This document shows, in pieces, positions 24,803-33,585 of a DNA stretch of 64,000 nucleotides. Each line of letters opens with the position of its first letter. The stretch's first letter is position 1. The notes beneath the pieces are model-generated. The model saw only the letters and a program-made list of their open reading frames with translations. It was not told where the DNA came from and did not search any database. This DNA comes from Novosphingobium indicum (lineage in GTDB: Bacteria; Pseudomonadota; Alphaproteobacteria; Sphingomonadales; Sphingomonadaceae), in assembly GCF_014645195.1 (NCBI RefSeq), contig NZ_BMLK01000007.1, forward strand, positions 179,015 to 243,014, read 5' to 3'. Both the position numbers and the translations under genes were made by a program.

Positions 24803-26075
24803 TACCGCCGAAGCGCGCATTCACGGAACCGAGACCAGGCTCGATCCTGCCATTCGCAACGACCCGTTTCCCTTCTACGATGCGCTGCGAGAAGAGCGGC
24901 CGGTCTATTACGATCCGGGCCTCGATGTGTACCTCGTCACCCGGTACGACGATGCGAAGCAGGTGCTGGCCGATTCCGATACCTTCTCGCTCGAGCATGG
25001 ATATCAGGACCGTTATGCCAACGGGCATGTCGAGGAATTCGCAGAGATCCTTGATCGCGAAGGGGGCGGCTTCATCCGTGACCTCGCCATCGATCCGCCG
25101 GCGCATACCCGGTTACGGCGCCTGACCGAAAAGGCCTTCACCGCGCACCGGGTGAAGGATCTGGAGCCGCGCATTCGCCAGATCGTAATCGACCTTATCG
25201 AGAAAGTGGCGGACAAGGGAAAGGGCGATGGCATGCTCGATATCGGGGCGCCGTTGACCGCGCATCTGATCTGCGAACAGCTTGGCCTCGACTTCTCCAG
25301 GATCGGTACCGAGAAGGTCGCCTGGTGGACCACGGCGATCCTCGCGCAGATCGGCCGCATGCAGACGCATGACGAGATGGTCGTCAATGCCCGTACCATT
25401 TGCGATCTGCAGAACACGATCATCGCCGAGATCCGCGAGCGTCAGGAAAACCCGCGCGAAGACATGATCACCGACCTCGTGAATGCTCAGCTGAACGACG
25501 AGGAAAACCCGCGACTGACTTTCACCGAACTCGTTGCGACCGTGCGGGCGTTCCTGATCGCCGGCAACGACACCACCGCAGCGGGCATCGCCAACGTGCT
25601 CCATGTTCTGGCGACGCATGAAGGGCTGGCCGAAGAGCTCTACCCGCAGGTCGACGACGACCGTGTGATGAGCCGCTTCGTGGAGGAAGTGCTGCGGCTG
25701 CATCCTCCGGTCCACGGTCTGTTCCGTACGGCCATGCGCGATGTCGAGGTGGGCGGCACCATGATCCCCGCGATGTCCCAGATCTGCGTGATGTATGCTG
25801 CGGCAAACTATGACTCGGCGCGTTTCCCCGACCCGGAGCGGCTCGACATTGCCCGTCCGAATGTCGGGGCGAACCTGACCTTCGGTGCCGGTATTCACAA
25901 GTGCGTCGGCATTGCCCTGGCCCGCATGGAAGTGAAGGTTGCCGCGCAGGAGTTTATCCGGCGGCTGACCGACATCAAGCTGGCGGTGCCGGAGAGCGAA
26001 CTCACTTTCCTGCCAACGCTTGCAACCCATACCTTCGAGCGACTTCCTCTGACATTCCGGCGGCGTACGGCGTGA
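24795..26075 (+). CDS. Cytochrome P450
   Basis: A soluble bacterial P450 of 426 residues. The I-helix has AGNDTT (256-261), the K-helix EVLR (Glu298, Arg301), the meander NYDSARFPDPERLD, and the haem loop FGAGIHKCVG with Cys370 as axial ligand. Class I P450s need a ferredoxin and ferredoxin reductase, and neither is encoded nearby. It overlaps the SDR gene before it. It is expected to hydroxylate the uptaken hydrophobic substrate. The P450 subfamily cannot be named from sequence reading alone. Confidence 0.93.
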   Translation: MPDTAEARIHGTETRLDPAIRNDPFPFYDALREERPVYYDPGLDVYLVTRYDDAKQVLADSDTFSLEHGYQDRYANGHVEEFAEILDREGGGFIRDLAIDPPAHTRLRRLTEKAFTAHRVKDLEPRIRQIVIDLIEKVADKGKGDGMLDIGAPLTAHLICEQLGLDFSRIGTEKVAWWTTAILAQIGRMQTHDEMVVNARTICDLQNTIIAEIRERQENPREDMITDLVNAQLNDEENPRLTFTELVATVRAFLIAGNDTTAAGIANVLHVLATHEGLAEELYPQVDDDRVMSRFVEEVLRLHPPVHGLFRTAMRDVEVGGTMIPAMSQICVMYAAANYDSARFPDPERLDIARPNVGANLTFGAGIHKCVGIALARMEVKVAAQEFIRRLTDIKLAVPESELTFLPTLATHTFERLPLTFRRRTA

Positions 26076-26167
26076 GGCCTGTCATCTTTGGGACGGCCAT
26101 TCGGGCTGTTCTAGAGTCCAGCGGTGCTGCGATGGCCGCGCCATCGGCACGGGCATAGTCTGCGATC

Positions 26168-27466
26168 ATGGCTACGACATTCATCAACGCGCGCGTATTC
26201 GACGGGACAGCGCTGCTACCCGACCTTCAGACGGTCACGCTGGACGGTAATCGTATCACCTCGCTTGGTACGGAACCGGCGACGGGAAACGACGTGATCA
26301 ATCTCGATGGCATGACATTGATGCCCGGACTGATCACCTGCCATTTTCATCCGGATTTCTACAAGTTCACGCTGGCTCAGGGCATGGCCGGAGATCCGCT
26401 GGGCAAGGAATTTCCGCCGGGCGTGATGATGGCGATGGCGATCCGTAACGGCCGCGTGCTGCTGGAGAGTGGCTTCACCGGCTATGTCGGTGCGAGCTGC
26501 AGCAACGACGTCGATGCACAGTACAAGATCGCGATTACCGAAGGGATTGTCGAAGGTCCGCGGCTGCGTGCGTGCAGCCCGCACATCGGCACTACCGGTG
26601 ATCTCAACGATAGCAAGAAGTGGTGGCGCAGGCAGGAAACGCCGGGAACCGACGTATTTTTCGACGGGCCGCTCGAGATGCGCAAGATCGTGCGTGAATA
26701 CACCCGTCGCGGCGCGCAGACGATCAAGATCTTCGCCAGTCAGGGACACGGTTTTCCCAACTGCGTTTCGCGCAACATGGACCGTGACGAGATCGAGGCC
26801 ATCGTCAATGCCGCCCATGGTCGCGGTGCCAAGGTGCGGGCGCATGTCTCCGACAAGGCGATGATCATGGAGTGCATCGAACTGGGCGTAGACATTCTCG
26901 ACCACGGCGACGAGATCGATGCCGAGGCTATCGACGCCATGGTCGAAAAGGGCACGTTCTGGGTGCCCAGCCTGATCTATCCCAAGTGCCTGCTCCAGCT
27001 TGGCTGGGGTGATGCCGAAATGCAGCGGCTTTACGACCACGTGCGTGACGTGCTTCCGGCGGCGCAGAAGGCGGGGGTGCGGATGCTCGTCGGCGACGAT
27101 TACTCGGGCGTGTTTCGCGAAGTGATCGAGGATGATCCGCTTGATCATCAGGTCGGCAACTATGGCCGTGAATTCGGCTACTATGCCGCCGTTCCCGGTC
27201 TTTCTGCCGAACAGGTTCTTGCCTGGGGCACGAAGAATGCGGCCGAAGCGCTGCTGGACGGTGAGGATACGCTAGGCGTCGTCGCGACGGGGGCGCTTGC
27301 CGATCTGATCGTGGTCGATGGCGATCCGGTGGCCGACCCGACCGTGCTGGCACGTCCACAGGAAGCGCTGAAGGCCGTCATCCGCGACGGCACTTTCGTG
27401 CTCGACGATCTGCCGCCCGGCTCGCGGCACACATATCAACCGCAACAGGGAATTCGTGCAGCATGA
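26168..27466 (+). CDS. Amidohydrolase family protein (imidazolonepropionase-like)
   Basis: A 432-residue TIM-barrel metal hydrolase. The N-terminal beta domain is followed by the HxH motif in CHFHPD. KIFAS, a likely metal-bridging or catalytic Lys position, comes next, then the His residues of RAHVSD and LDHGDE, and Asp in VGDDYSG. The end has DLIVVDGDPVADPT, as in prolidase/imidazolonepropionase relatives. It heads a run of ATGA-overlapping genes (VOC, unknown, Rieske). It may open a lactone, lactam or amide, or cyclic ketone; no substrate is evident. Confidence 0.88.
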   Translation: MATTFINARVFDGTALLPDLQTVTLDGNRITSLGTEPATGNDVINLDGMTLMPGLITCHFHPDFYKFTLAQGMAGDPLGKEFPPGVMMAMAIRNGRVLLESGFTGYVGASCSNDVDAQYKIAITEGIVEGPRLRACSPHIGTTGDLNDSKKWWRRQETPGTDVFFDGPLEMRKIVREYTRRGAQTIKIFASQGHGFPNCVSRNMDRDEIEAIVNAAHGRGAKVRAHVSDKAMIMECIELGVDILDHGDEIDAEAIDAMVEKGTFWVPSLIYPKCLLQLGWGDAEMQRLYDHVRDVLPAAQKAGVRMLVGDDYSGVFREVIEDDPLDHQVGNYGREFGYYAAVPGLSAEQVLAWGTKNAAEALLDGEDTLGVVATGALADLIVVDGDPVADPTVLARPQEALKAVIRDGTFVLDDLPPGSRHTYQPQQGIRAA

Positions 27467-27996
27467 TAGCCCCTTCGGATCGCAACAAGTCCATCGTGCA
27501 GCTCTGTTGGGTCGTGCCGGACCTCGAAGCCGCCATCGGCCAATGGGTCCGCACGACCGGTGCCGGTCCCTTCTTCCTGTTCGAGGACGTGCACTTCGAG
27601 GACGGGGTCTATCGCGGAGCTCCCTCCGACATTGCGCCGCATCGCGCCGCCATCGGCCAATACGGGGATACGCAGATCGAACTGGTGCAGCCGCTCGATG
27701 ACCGCCCCGGCGTATGGAGCGATGTCGTGCCATTCGGCAAGGCAGGTTTCCATCACACCGGCCTCTACTGCGAGGACTACGGATCGGAGCGCGAAGCCTA
27801 CCTTTCGAGCGGCGCGGAAATGGCGTTTGAAGGCCTGATGATGGGCGCGCGCACCTGCTACATCGATACAACCCCGCAGCTTGGCTATCTCACCGAGCTG
27901 ATCACGGCCAATCCCGTTGCCGCGCAGGTATTCGGCGCCTTCAAGGCAGCATCCGAGGACTGGGACGGGTCCGAAGCGATCCGGACTCTGGGATGA
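27463..27996 (+). CDS. VOC/glyoxalase-superfamily protein
   Basis: A 177-residue protein with two paired beta-alpha-beta-beta-beta units. The first begins IVQLCWVVPDLEAAIGQWV and the second GFHHTGLYCEDYGSE. Candidate metal ligands are His95 or His96 and the late Glu of YLTELI. VOC proteins include isomerases, extradiol dioxygenases and epimerases. It overlaps the amidohydrolase before it and the unknown gene after it by 4 bases each. An epimerase or lyase role on a CoA or keto intermediate is possible. Confidence 0.8.
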   Translation: MIAPSDRNKSIVQLCWVVPDLEAAIGQWVRTTGAGPFFLFEDVHFEDGVYRGAPSDIAPHRAAIGQYGDTQIELVQPLDDRPGVWSDVVPFGKAGFHHTGLYCEDYGSEREAYLSSGAEMAFEGLMMGARTCYIDTTPQLGYLTELITANPVAAQVFGAFKAASEDWDGSEAIRTLG

Positions 27997-28370
27997 GCGA
28001 GACCGATGCCCGCTTGCCCGATGGGTTCGCCGATCTCGAGCGCTTTGTGCCCGAATGGGTGTGCCCCGATGCCGTTGCACGAATGGCGAAGCGCCAGTCG
28101 AGTACGATCGAGACGCTGCGCGAGTTCTACGACACGATGTTGCCACGCGGCGAAGCAGTTCTGGGCTGTTTGCGCGAACATCAGCTTGGCGACCTCACCC
28201 CGCCGGTCGAGAACCTTCTGCGGCTGATGCTGATGCTCGCCGAAGTGGCGCCAGCCGTGGAATGGTACGGCGATCCGCGCGTCTACGATGGCTTTCCGGT
28301 CGAGCGCGTACGTTATCTGCGCCAGATTTCTGACACCGATGCTCAACCCCTTGCGGGAGAGGCTGCATGA
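27993..28370 (+). CDS. Hypothetical protein in Rieske oxygenase operon
   Basis: A 125-residue soluble, acidic, mostly helical protein that I cannot assign to a family. It has a conserved-looking core WVCPDAVARMAKRQSSTIETLREFYDTMLPRGE and ends with a YGDPRVYDGFPVERVRYL segment. ATGA overlaps at both ends place it firmly between the VOC protein and the Rieske alpha subunit. It may be a partner or small subunit of one of them. It is too unlike the NTF2-type beta subunit of ring-hydroxylating dioxygenases to be called that. Confidence 0.7.
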   Translation: MSETDARLPDGFADLERFVPEWVCPDAVARMAKRQSSTIETLREFYDTMLPRGEAVLGCLREHQLGDLTPPVENLLRLMLMLAEVAPAVEWYGDPRVYDGFPVERVRYLRQISDTDAQPLAGEAA

Positions 28371-29602
28371 ACGAAATGGCAAAACCGCCCGTTCCGGATC
28401 TAGGGCTGACTGAACGCTATCCCGATATCGGGAGGGGACCCGTCGATACGGCCATCTACCACGAGCCTGCGGTCTACGCGAAAGAGCTGGAAGCGATCCT
28501 GCGGCCTTCATGGTACATGATCGGGCGTGTCGAGCAGATCCCGAGGGCTGGCGACTTCTTCACCTGCGATCTCCCGACGTTCGGCTACGAACTGCTGATT
28601 TGCCGAGATCGGCAGGGCGACGTGAATGGCTTCCACAACGTGTGCACCCATCGCGGCAATGTGGCCGAACATCGCCCCGATGGGCACAGCGCCGGGTTGT
28701 TCACGTGCCGCTTCCACGGGTGGTCCTTCGATCTCGAGGGCAATCTCAAACGCATCCGCGACGAGGAAGGCTTTTTCGGGTGCGACAAGAAAAAGATGGG
28801 CCTGAGGCGCATCGCCACTGGCGTATGGCAGGGTTTCATCTTCGTCTGCCCCGCTGAAGAACCGCCGCAGTCGCTAGAGGAATGGCTGGGCGAGCAGGGC
28901 GCGGACACGGCGGATTATCCCTGGGGGCAATGCACGCAATCCTACCAGTGGGAGTGCGAGATCGCCTGCAACTGGAAGCTGGTCAACGACAGCCCGGCCG
29001 AAGTCTATCATATCCCGGTGCTGCATCCGAACTCGGCGGCGCCGACGATGATGGCCTCGGGCAATCCCATGGGGCGGCTGCTGGATGTGCGCATTCGCGG
29101 CAATCACCGCACCAACTCGCACTACTCGGTCGCGGGCGAACCTAAGCCGGTCCAGAAACTGGCGTACTTCCATGCTGCCGCGGCGCAGAACGTTTCCGGT
29201 GCAGCGAGGGACTATCCTCCGGGCATCAACCCTACACGCTCGCCGTTCTGGACCGTGGATCTCATCATGTTCTTCCCGACGCTGAGCTTCACGCTGTCGG
29301 CGGGGATGTACACCGCGCACCAGGTCTGGCCGCTCGGCCCAAACCGCAGCCTCTACCGTCAACGCGTCTTCGTGCAACCGGCGCGGACCGCTGCCGAACG
29401 CTTCGGGCAGGAAAACACCATGGTCGAGTTCCGCGATGTGGTGATGGAGGACTTCTCCACACTGGAACGGATTCAGCGCGCACTCGATTCCGGCCAGATC
29501 CGCGAATTTCACTATCACGATCATGAACTGGCACTGCGCCATCAGCATCATGTCGTGACCGAAATCCTTGCGGCTTACGACCGCGATCAGGCCGTCGCCT
29601 GA
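28367..29602 (+). CDS. Rieske non-haem iron oxygenase, alpha subunit
   Basis: A 411-residue ring-hydroxylating-type oxygenase. The Rieske [2Fe-2S] site is C93-x-H95 (VCTHRG) and C114-x2-H117 (CRFHGW). The catalytic domain has the mononuclear iron pattern NDSPAEVYHIPVLH with His215 and His220. The C-terminal region is full length. No beta subunit, ferredoxin or reductase gene lies beside it, so it probably works as an alpha-only enzyme with electron carriers from elsewhere. Start overlaps the preceding gene by 4 bases. Confidence 0.92.
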   Translation: MNEMAKPPVPDLGLTERYPDIGRGPVDTAIYHEPAVYAKELEAILRPSWYMIGRVEQIPRAGDFFTCDLPTFGYELLICRDRQGDVNGFHNVCTHRGNVAEHRPDGHSAGLFTCRFHGWSFDLEGNLKRIRDEEGFFGCDKKKMGLRRIATGVWQGFIFVCPAEEPPQSLEEWLGEQGADTADYPWGQCTQSYQWECEIACNWKLVNDSPAEVYHIPVLHPNSAAPTMMASGNPMGRLLDVRIRGNHRTNSHYSVAGEPKPVQKLAYFHAAAAQNVSGAARDYPPGINPTRSPFWTVDLIMFFPTLSFTLSAGMYTAHQVWPLGPNRSLYRQRVFVQPARTAAERFGQENTMVEFRDVVMEDFSTLERIQRALDSGQIREFHYHDHELALRHQHHVVTEILAAYDRDQAVA

Positions 29603-29621
29603 GCTTTTCGAAGGAGCCCAT

Positions 29622-30434
29622 ATGGAAGCCGCCACCATCGCGCCTTGTCGCACGATCACGCCGGAGGAAGTCGCGCATTATCAAGAGAAGGGCTGGGTCC
29701 TGCTCAAGCGCTTCATCGGGCCCGAGACAATCGCCACACTGCTGAAGAAAGCCCAGGGGATCATGGGCGAGGACGGGGACAGCAATCCGCCCTACGGTAT
29801 CGATCAGCCCTACTTCAACGCGCAGGCTGCCAGCGGGTACGCCGATCCGGCGGTTCGGCCCATGCTGCACGGCGTGGGGGCTGCAGCCAAGGCGCTGATG
29901 GCGCGCAAGGCCAACGTGCCGACGCGGCTGTTCAACGACTTCTTCGCACCCAAGCTGCCTGCAGCAAGAAAGACCCGAAATCAGGGCAATGGCGCCACCA
30001 GCTTCCATCAGGACTTCATCACTTTTGCCGTCGACCGGTCCGGGGGAATGACCTTCTGGATTCCGCTGGAAGGCTATGGTCCCGAAGCAGGCACAATGTC
30101 CTTCATTGAGGGCTCGCACCGTCTGGGCGTGCTGGGCAACTACACCAGCTATGACGGCAAGGACATTCGCGAGGTCTATCCCGAACTCGCGGACATGCCG
30201 ATGACCGAGCAGGTGACCTACGAACTGGGCGATGTCACCGCGCACAGCCATCTCACCGTCCATGGTGCGGGCCAGAACAATCTCGACCGTCCGCGCTGGG
30301 CCTATCTGGTTCTGCCGCAGCCGGCCGATGCTCGCTGGAACGGGTCGCCGCCGGAGGCCTTCGTGCCCGACGCGCATGGCATGACGCCGTACGGGCCGTT
30401 TCCGGACAGCGCTTTTCCGATCATCTCGGAATAG
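29622..30434 (+). CDS. Phytanoyl-CoA dioxygenase (PhyH) family protein
   Basis: A 270-residue Fe(II)/2-oxoglutarate oxygenase. The iron ligands are His129 and Asp131 (FHQDF) and His214 (LTVHGAG), and an Arg ten to twelve residues later fits 2-oxoglutarate binding. The ATG at 29622 has AAGGAG upstream and lies 19 bases after the Rieske stop; an in-frame start at 29568 would overlap it. It gives the island a third type of oxygenase. It may hydroxylate the acid or its CoA ester. Confidence 0.87.
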   Translation: MEAATIAPCRTITPEEVAHYQEKGWVLLKRFIGPETIATLLKKAQGIMGEDGDSNPPYGIDQPYFNAQAASGYADPAVRPMLHGVGAAAKALMARKANVPTRLFNDFFAPKLPAARKTRNQGNGATSFHQDFITFAVDRSGGMTFWIPLEGYGPEAGTMSFIEGSHRLGVLGNYTSYDGKDIREVYPELADMPMTEQVTYELGDVTAHSHLTVHGAGQNNLDRPRWAYLVLPQPADARWNGSPPEAFVPDAHGMTPYGPFPDSAFPIISE

Positions 30435-30478
30435 ACCGAACGTCAAGAACACGAACGAAATCGGGGAGAGAAAACGCA

Positions 30479-31231
30479 ATGAGTGAAGCAGCCGACCGCA
30501 AGGTCGCCTTCGTGACGGGTGCCGCATCGGGCATAGGCCGCGCCACAGCCGAAGCTTTCGTGGCTGCCGGTTATGCCACGGCGCTGGTCGATCGCGATCC
30601 CCATGCCGGAGCACGGGCCGAGGCCGAACTGCAAAAGTTGGGCACTTGCCGCTTCATCGCCTGCGATGTGACCGACGATGCTTCGGTCGCCTCAGCCGTG
30701 GCGCAGACGGTCGAGGCCTATGGCCGGCTCGATGCCGCATTCAATGCTGCGGGTATCGATGGTGAGCACGGCAAGCGTACGGCGGAATGCACGCTGGAAA
30801 ACTGGAATCGGGTGCTGGCTGTCGACCTTACCGGCACGTTCCACTGCGTGCGACATCAGATCCCCGCCATGCTGCAGTCGGGCGGCGGGGCTATAGTCAA
30901 TTGCGCCTCGGTCGCAGGGCTCGTCGGCGCGGCCACGTTCGCGGCCTATGTCTCCGCCAAGCACGGGGTGGTTGGGCTGACGAAAGTGGCAGCGCTGGAA
31001 TACGCGCGCGAAAACCTCACGGTAAACGCGATCTGCCCCGGAACGATCAACACGCAGATGAACCAGAACCTGCCGAAGGAACTGCTGCAGGGCGTGCTCG
31101 ATGCGAGCCCGATGGGACGTCTCGGCGAACCTTCGGAGATTGCGGCAACTGCACTGTTCCTGTGCAGCGAAGGTGGGCGGTTCATCAACGGACAGGCCAT
31201 CGCCGTCGACGGCGGTTGGATTACCCAATAA
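30479..31231 (+). CDS. Short-chain dehydrogenase/reductase
   Basis: A classical 250-residue SDR. The cofactor motif is TGAASGIG, with Asp-based NAD preference suggested by ALVDRD. The NAAG motif, the active site Ser (NCASVAG) and YVSAK follow, and the C-terminal NGQAIAVDGGW is typical. It has GGGGAG upstream. It lies between the PhyH and CMD genes with short gaps and is likely co-transcribed. It probably oxidises an alcohol made by one of the oxygenases, possibly giving the diketone for ring opening. Confidence 0.92.
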   Translation: MSEAADRKVAFVTGAASGIGRATAEAFVAAGYATALVDRDPHAGARAEAELQKLGTCRFIACDVTDDASVASAVAQTVEAYGRLDAAFNAAGIDGEHGKRTAECTLENWNRVLAVDLTGTFHCVRHQIPAMLQSGGGAIVNCASVAGLVGAATFAAYVSAKHGVVGLTKVAALEYARENLTVNAICPGTINTQMNQNLPKELLQGVLDASPMGRLGEPSEIAATALFLCSEGGRFINGQAIAVDGGWITQ

Positions 31232-31249
31232 CTTTGAAGGAGCTTTGCA

Positions 31250-31801
31250 ATGAACCGTATACCTGCACTCGATCCCGCAAGCTTCTCCGAGGAACAGAAG
31301 ACCCTCGTCGGTGAGTGGACCTACCTCGAATTCAGCCGTGTGCTGATCAACAGCCCGCGGATGTACGGGACCTTTGTGCCCTGGCTGAAAGAACTGATCG
31401 CCGAGACGGCGCTGTCCCCACGCGACCGGCAGATCGTCTGCCTGCGCATGCTGGAACTGTGCGGCGATGTCTATGAGAAGACCCACCACGTCGTCATCTC
31501 GCGCAAGTGCGGCCTCAGCGAGCCCGAGATCACCGCCTTCATCAGCGGGGAGGGCGATGCCCTGACCGACGAGGACCGTGACGTGCTGGGAGCCTGCGGC
31601 GAACTCTATCGGGATCAGCGGATCGGTGACGGCACATGGCAGAGGCTGAGCCAGCGCTATTCCCAGGAACAGCTCATGGAGCTGGTGTTCCTTGCCGGCT
31701 GCTATCAGACAATGGCGATGCTTACGAAGAGCTTCGACATCAAGCTCGAACCTGACCTCGAGAGCTTCAACGAGCTGCGCGACTACGCCGAAGAGGTCTA
31801 G
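31250..31801 (+). CDS. Carboxymuconolactone decarboxylase-family (AhpD-like) protein
   Basis: A 183-residue helical protein. The core DRQIVCLRMLELCGDVYEKTHHVVISRKCGLSEPEI matches the CMD fold with its E-x2-HH motif. It has one Cys in the usual CxxC place, so it is not a typical AhpD peroxidase. It starts 18 bases after the SDR with an AAGGAG site. Its 3' end overlaps the stop of the convergent CoA-ligase gene by 4 bases. It may decarboxylate or isomerise a lactone or beta-keto intermediate, but this is not shown by the sequence. Confidence 0.85.
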   Translation: MNRIPALDPASFSEEQKTLVGEWTYLEFSRVLINSPRMYGTFVPWLKELIAETALSPRDRQIVCLRMLELCGDVYEKTHHVVISRKCGLSEPEITAFISGEGDALTDEDRDVLGACGELYRDQRIGDGTWQRLSQRYSQEQLMELVFLAGCYQTMAMLTKSFDIKLEPDLESFNELRDYAEEV

Positions 31802-33414
31802 TCGAACAGGTCCTTGAGCTGGTCCAGTTTGAGCTTGCCGGTGGTCGTGCGCGGAATGTCCTCTTCGCGGACGAACACGAAGCGGCGGGGCACCTTGTAG
31901 CTGGAAATGCTGTCGCGCAACATTGTGCGCAGCATTTCCGCATCCGGCTCCGTGCCGTCAGCTGGCACTACCGCAGCAGCGACGACCTGGCCGAACTCGG
32001 CATCCGGCAATCCGGTGACGACGCAGCTGGCGACGCCGGGCAGCTCGCGCAGTGCGGCTTCCACTTCCAGCCGCGAGACATTGGCCGCGCGCGTCTTGAT
32101 CATGTCGTTGCGGCGGGCAACGAACGTCAGGTAGCCGTCCTCGTCGATGCGCACGAGATCCCCCGTGGGATAGAACCCGTCCGGCGTGAACACCTCGCAG
32201 CGGCGCTTGCCGTAGAACCCGTTCATCAGAGCCCCGCTGCGTAGTTGCAGTTCGCCGACTTCACCCGCCGACACTTCTGCGCCGGTATCCGGATCGACGA
32301 TGCGGCGCTCGTATCCGTTCACCGTGCGGCCCGAGGCTCCCGGCTTGTCGTCGGGTAAGCGAACGTTGATCGGCTCGGCGCTATGCGGCGCGAAGGTTTC
32401 GCTCATGCCCAGCATGTTGGACTGCAGATGCGGCAGGATCAGCGCGCCATTTGCGTCCCGGAAGGGGCCGAGCCCGACGATGGTATCGACATCCACGCCG
32501 CGGTCGCTGGCAAGCTTGCGGAGCCGGACAAGGCCGTCGCCCCAACCGTTGAGCCGGTTCACGTTGCAGGTCAGGATCGTGTCCAAAACGATCTCGAGAT
32601 CGGGCGAAGCCGGATAGACCAGCGTGGCGCCCTGGCTCAGCACCTGCATCGCCATGGCCATGCCGCCAAGCCAGAACGCAGGCAGCATCGGCAGCATGCG
32701 ATCGCCTTCCCTTACTAGAAAGAGCTTGGCGAGTTCGGGCGGATGCCGGGTAACATTCCACTGGGTGTGAACCACTGCCTTGGGCAGGGAGGTACTTCCC
32801 GAAGTATAGACGATCACGGCTTCGTCGGCGGGGGATACTTGCGCCTCGATAGCGGCGAGAAATTCAGCGTCGGGAGCGGACGGCTTAACAGCAAGGGCGA
32901 GAAGGTCGTCGATAGCACTGCACCAGCTGAGCCCGCCGGGATTGTCCATCCAGATATGGCGAAGATAGGGGGCGTCGGCGAGTTGGAGGTTGCGGGGCGT
33001 CGATCCGGTCAGTCCGGGCAGGGCCGCCTCGAGCTTCTCGCCATAGTCGTGGTTCAGGAAGCGCCGCGATGCGAGCAGAAAATGCACATCGCTGTTGCGC
33101 AGCATGTGGGCCAGTTCCTTGGGAGTGGCGAGCGTGCTGACGCAGGTCAACAAAGCGCCGATGCGCAGACTGGCGAGAAAGGCGGTAATCCAGATGATGC
33201 CGTCGGGCGCGAGCAGGGCCATGCGTGTGCCTTTGCCCGCACCCGCCGCCACAAATGCCCGCGCAAGTTGAGCGCTACGCCGGTCCAGTTCGTGATAGTC
33301 GATGGTTTCGGCAACGGTCGCGACGGCGTCTGCATCGCCCCTTCGGCCTACGACATCTGCCAGCAGCGCCGGGATCGTCGAGGGGCGTTGGTTTTCCGGC
33401 ACGGACGCAGGCAT
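31798..33414 (-). CDS. Acyl-CoA synthetase (AMP-forming, ANL superfamily)
   Basis: A 538-residue enzyme that activates a carboxylic acid with ATP and CoA. The P-loop is YTSGSTSLPKAV (usual TSGTTGxPK), with the A5 region GLGPF..., GMSETFAPH as the A5/A6 motif, the A7 motif YPTGDL, the hinge Asp/Arg region (FVARRNDMIKTRAANVS) and the A10 Lys in TTTGKLKLDQL. The ATG at 33414 is chosen because GAAGGAGACC lies five bases upstream; an earlier ATG at 33441 adds nine residues. It is convergent with the CMD gene and points away from it, after a TonB receptor terminator. Confidence 0.92.
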   Translation of the reverse strand: MPASVPENQRPSTIPALLADVVGRRGDADAVATVAETIDYHELDRRSAQLARAFVAAGAGKGTRMALLAPDGIIWITAFLASLRIGALLTCVSTLATPKELAHMLRNSDVHFLLASRRFLNHDYGEKLEAALPGLTGSTPRNLQLADAPYLRHIWMDNPGGLSWCSAIDDLLALAVKPSAPDAEFLAAIEAQVSPADEAVIVYTSGSTSLPKAVVHTQWNVTRHPPELAKLFLVREGDRMLPMLPAFWLGGMAMAMQVLSQGATLVYPASPDLEIVLDTILTCNVNRLNGWGDGLVRLRKLASDRGVDVDTIVGLGPFRDANGALILPHLQSNMLGMSETFAPHSAEPINVRLPDDKPGASGRTVNGYERRIVDPDTGAEVSAGEVGELQLRSGALMNGFYGKRRCEVFTPDGFYPTGDLVRIDEDGYLTFVARRNDMIKTRAANVSRLEVEAALRELPGVASCVVTGLPDAEFGQVVAAAVVPADGTEPDAEMLRTMLRDSISSYKVPRRFVFVREEDIPRTTTGKLKLDQLKDLFD

Positions 33415-33525
33415 GGGGTCTCCTTCTGGATGCTCATGCATCCTTGCCTGTCCCTTTCTCCGCGGTCACCGATGTTGCATGGAACAGCATATGCCTTCGT
33501 TCCAACCGCCACTGCAGCGGTTCAA

Positions 33526-33562
33526 TGAAAACGGACGGACCGGAAAATCCGGCCCGCCCGTT
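33526..33562 (-). terminator. Intrinsic terminator of the TonB receptor gene
   Basis: A 15-bp stem (33530-33544 with 33548-33562; two G-U pairs on the RNA) with a 3-base loop ends in TTTT on the minus strand. It lies 24 bases after the receptor stop and separates it from the acyl-CoA synthetase gene. Confidence 0.85.
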
Positions 33563-33585
33563 GATTGCTGCACATTGGCAGGCTG

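Noticed and set aside
27993..28370. Rieske dioxygenase beta subunit
   Set aside because: Shorter than beta subunits (about 160-190 residues) and lacks their NTF2-like pattern.
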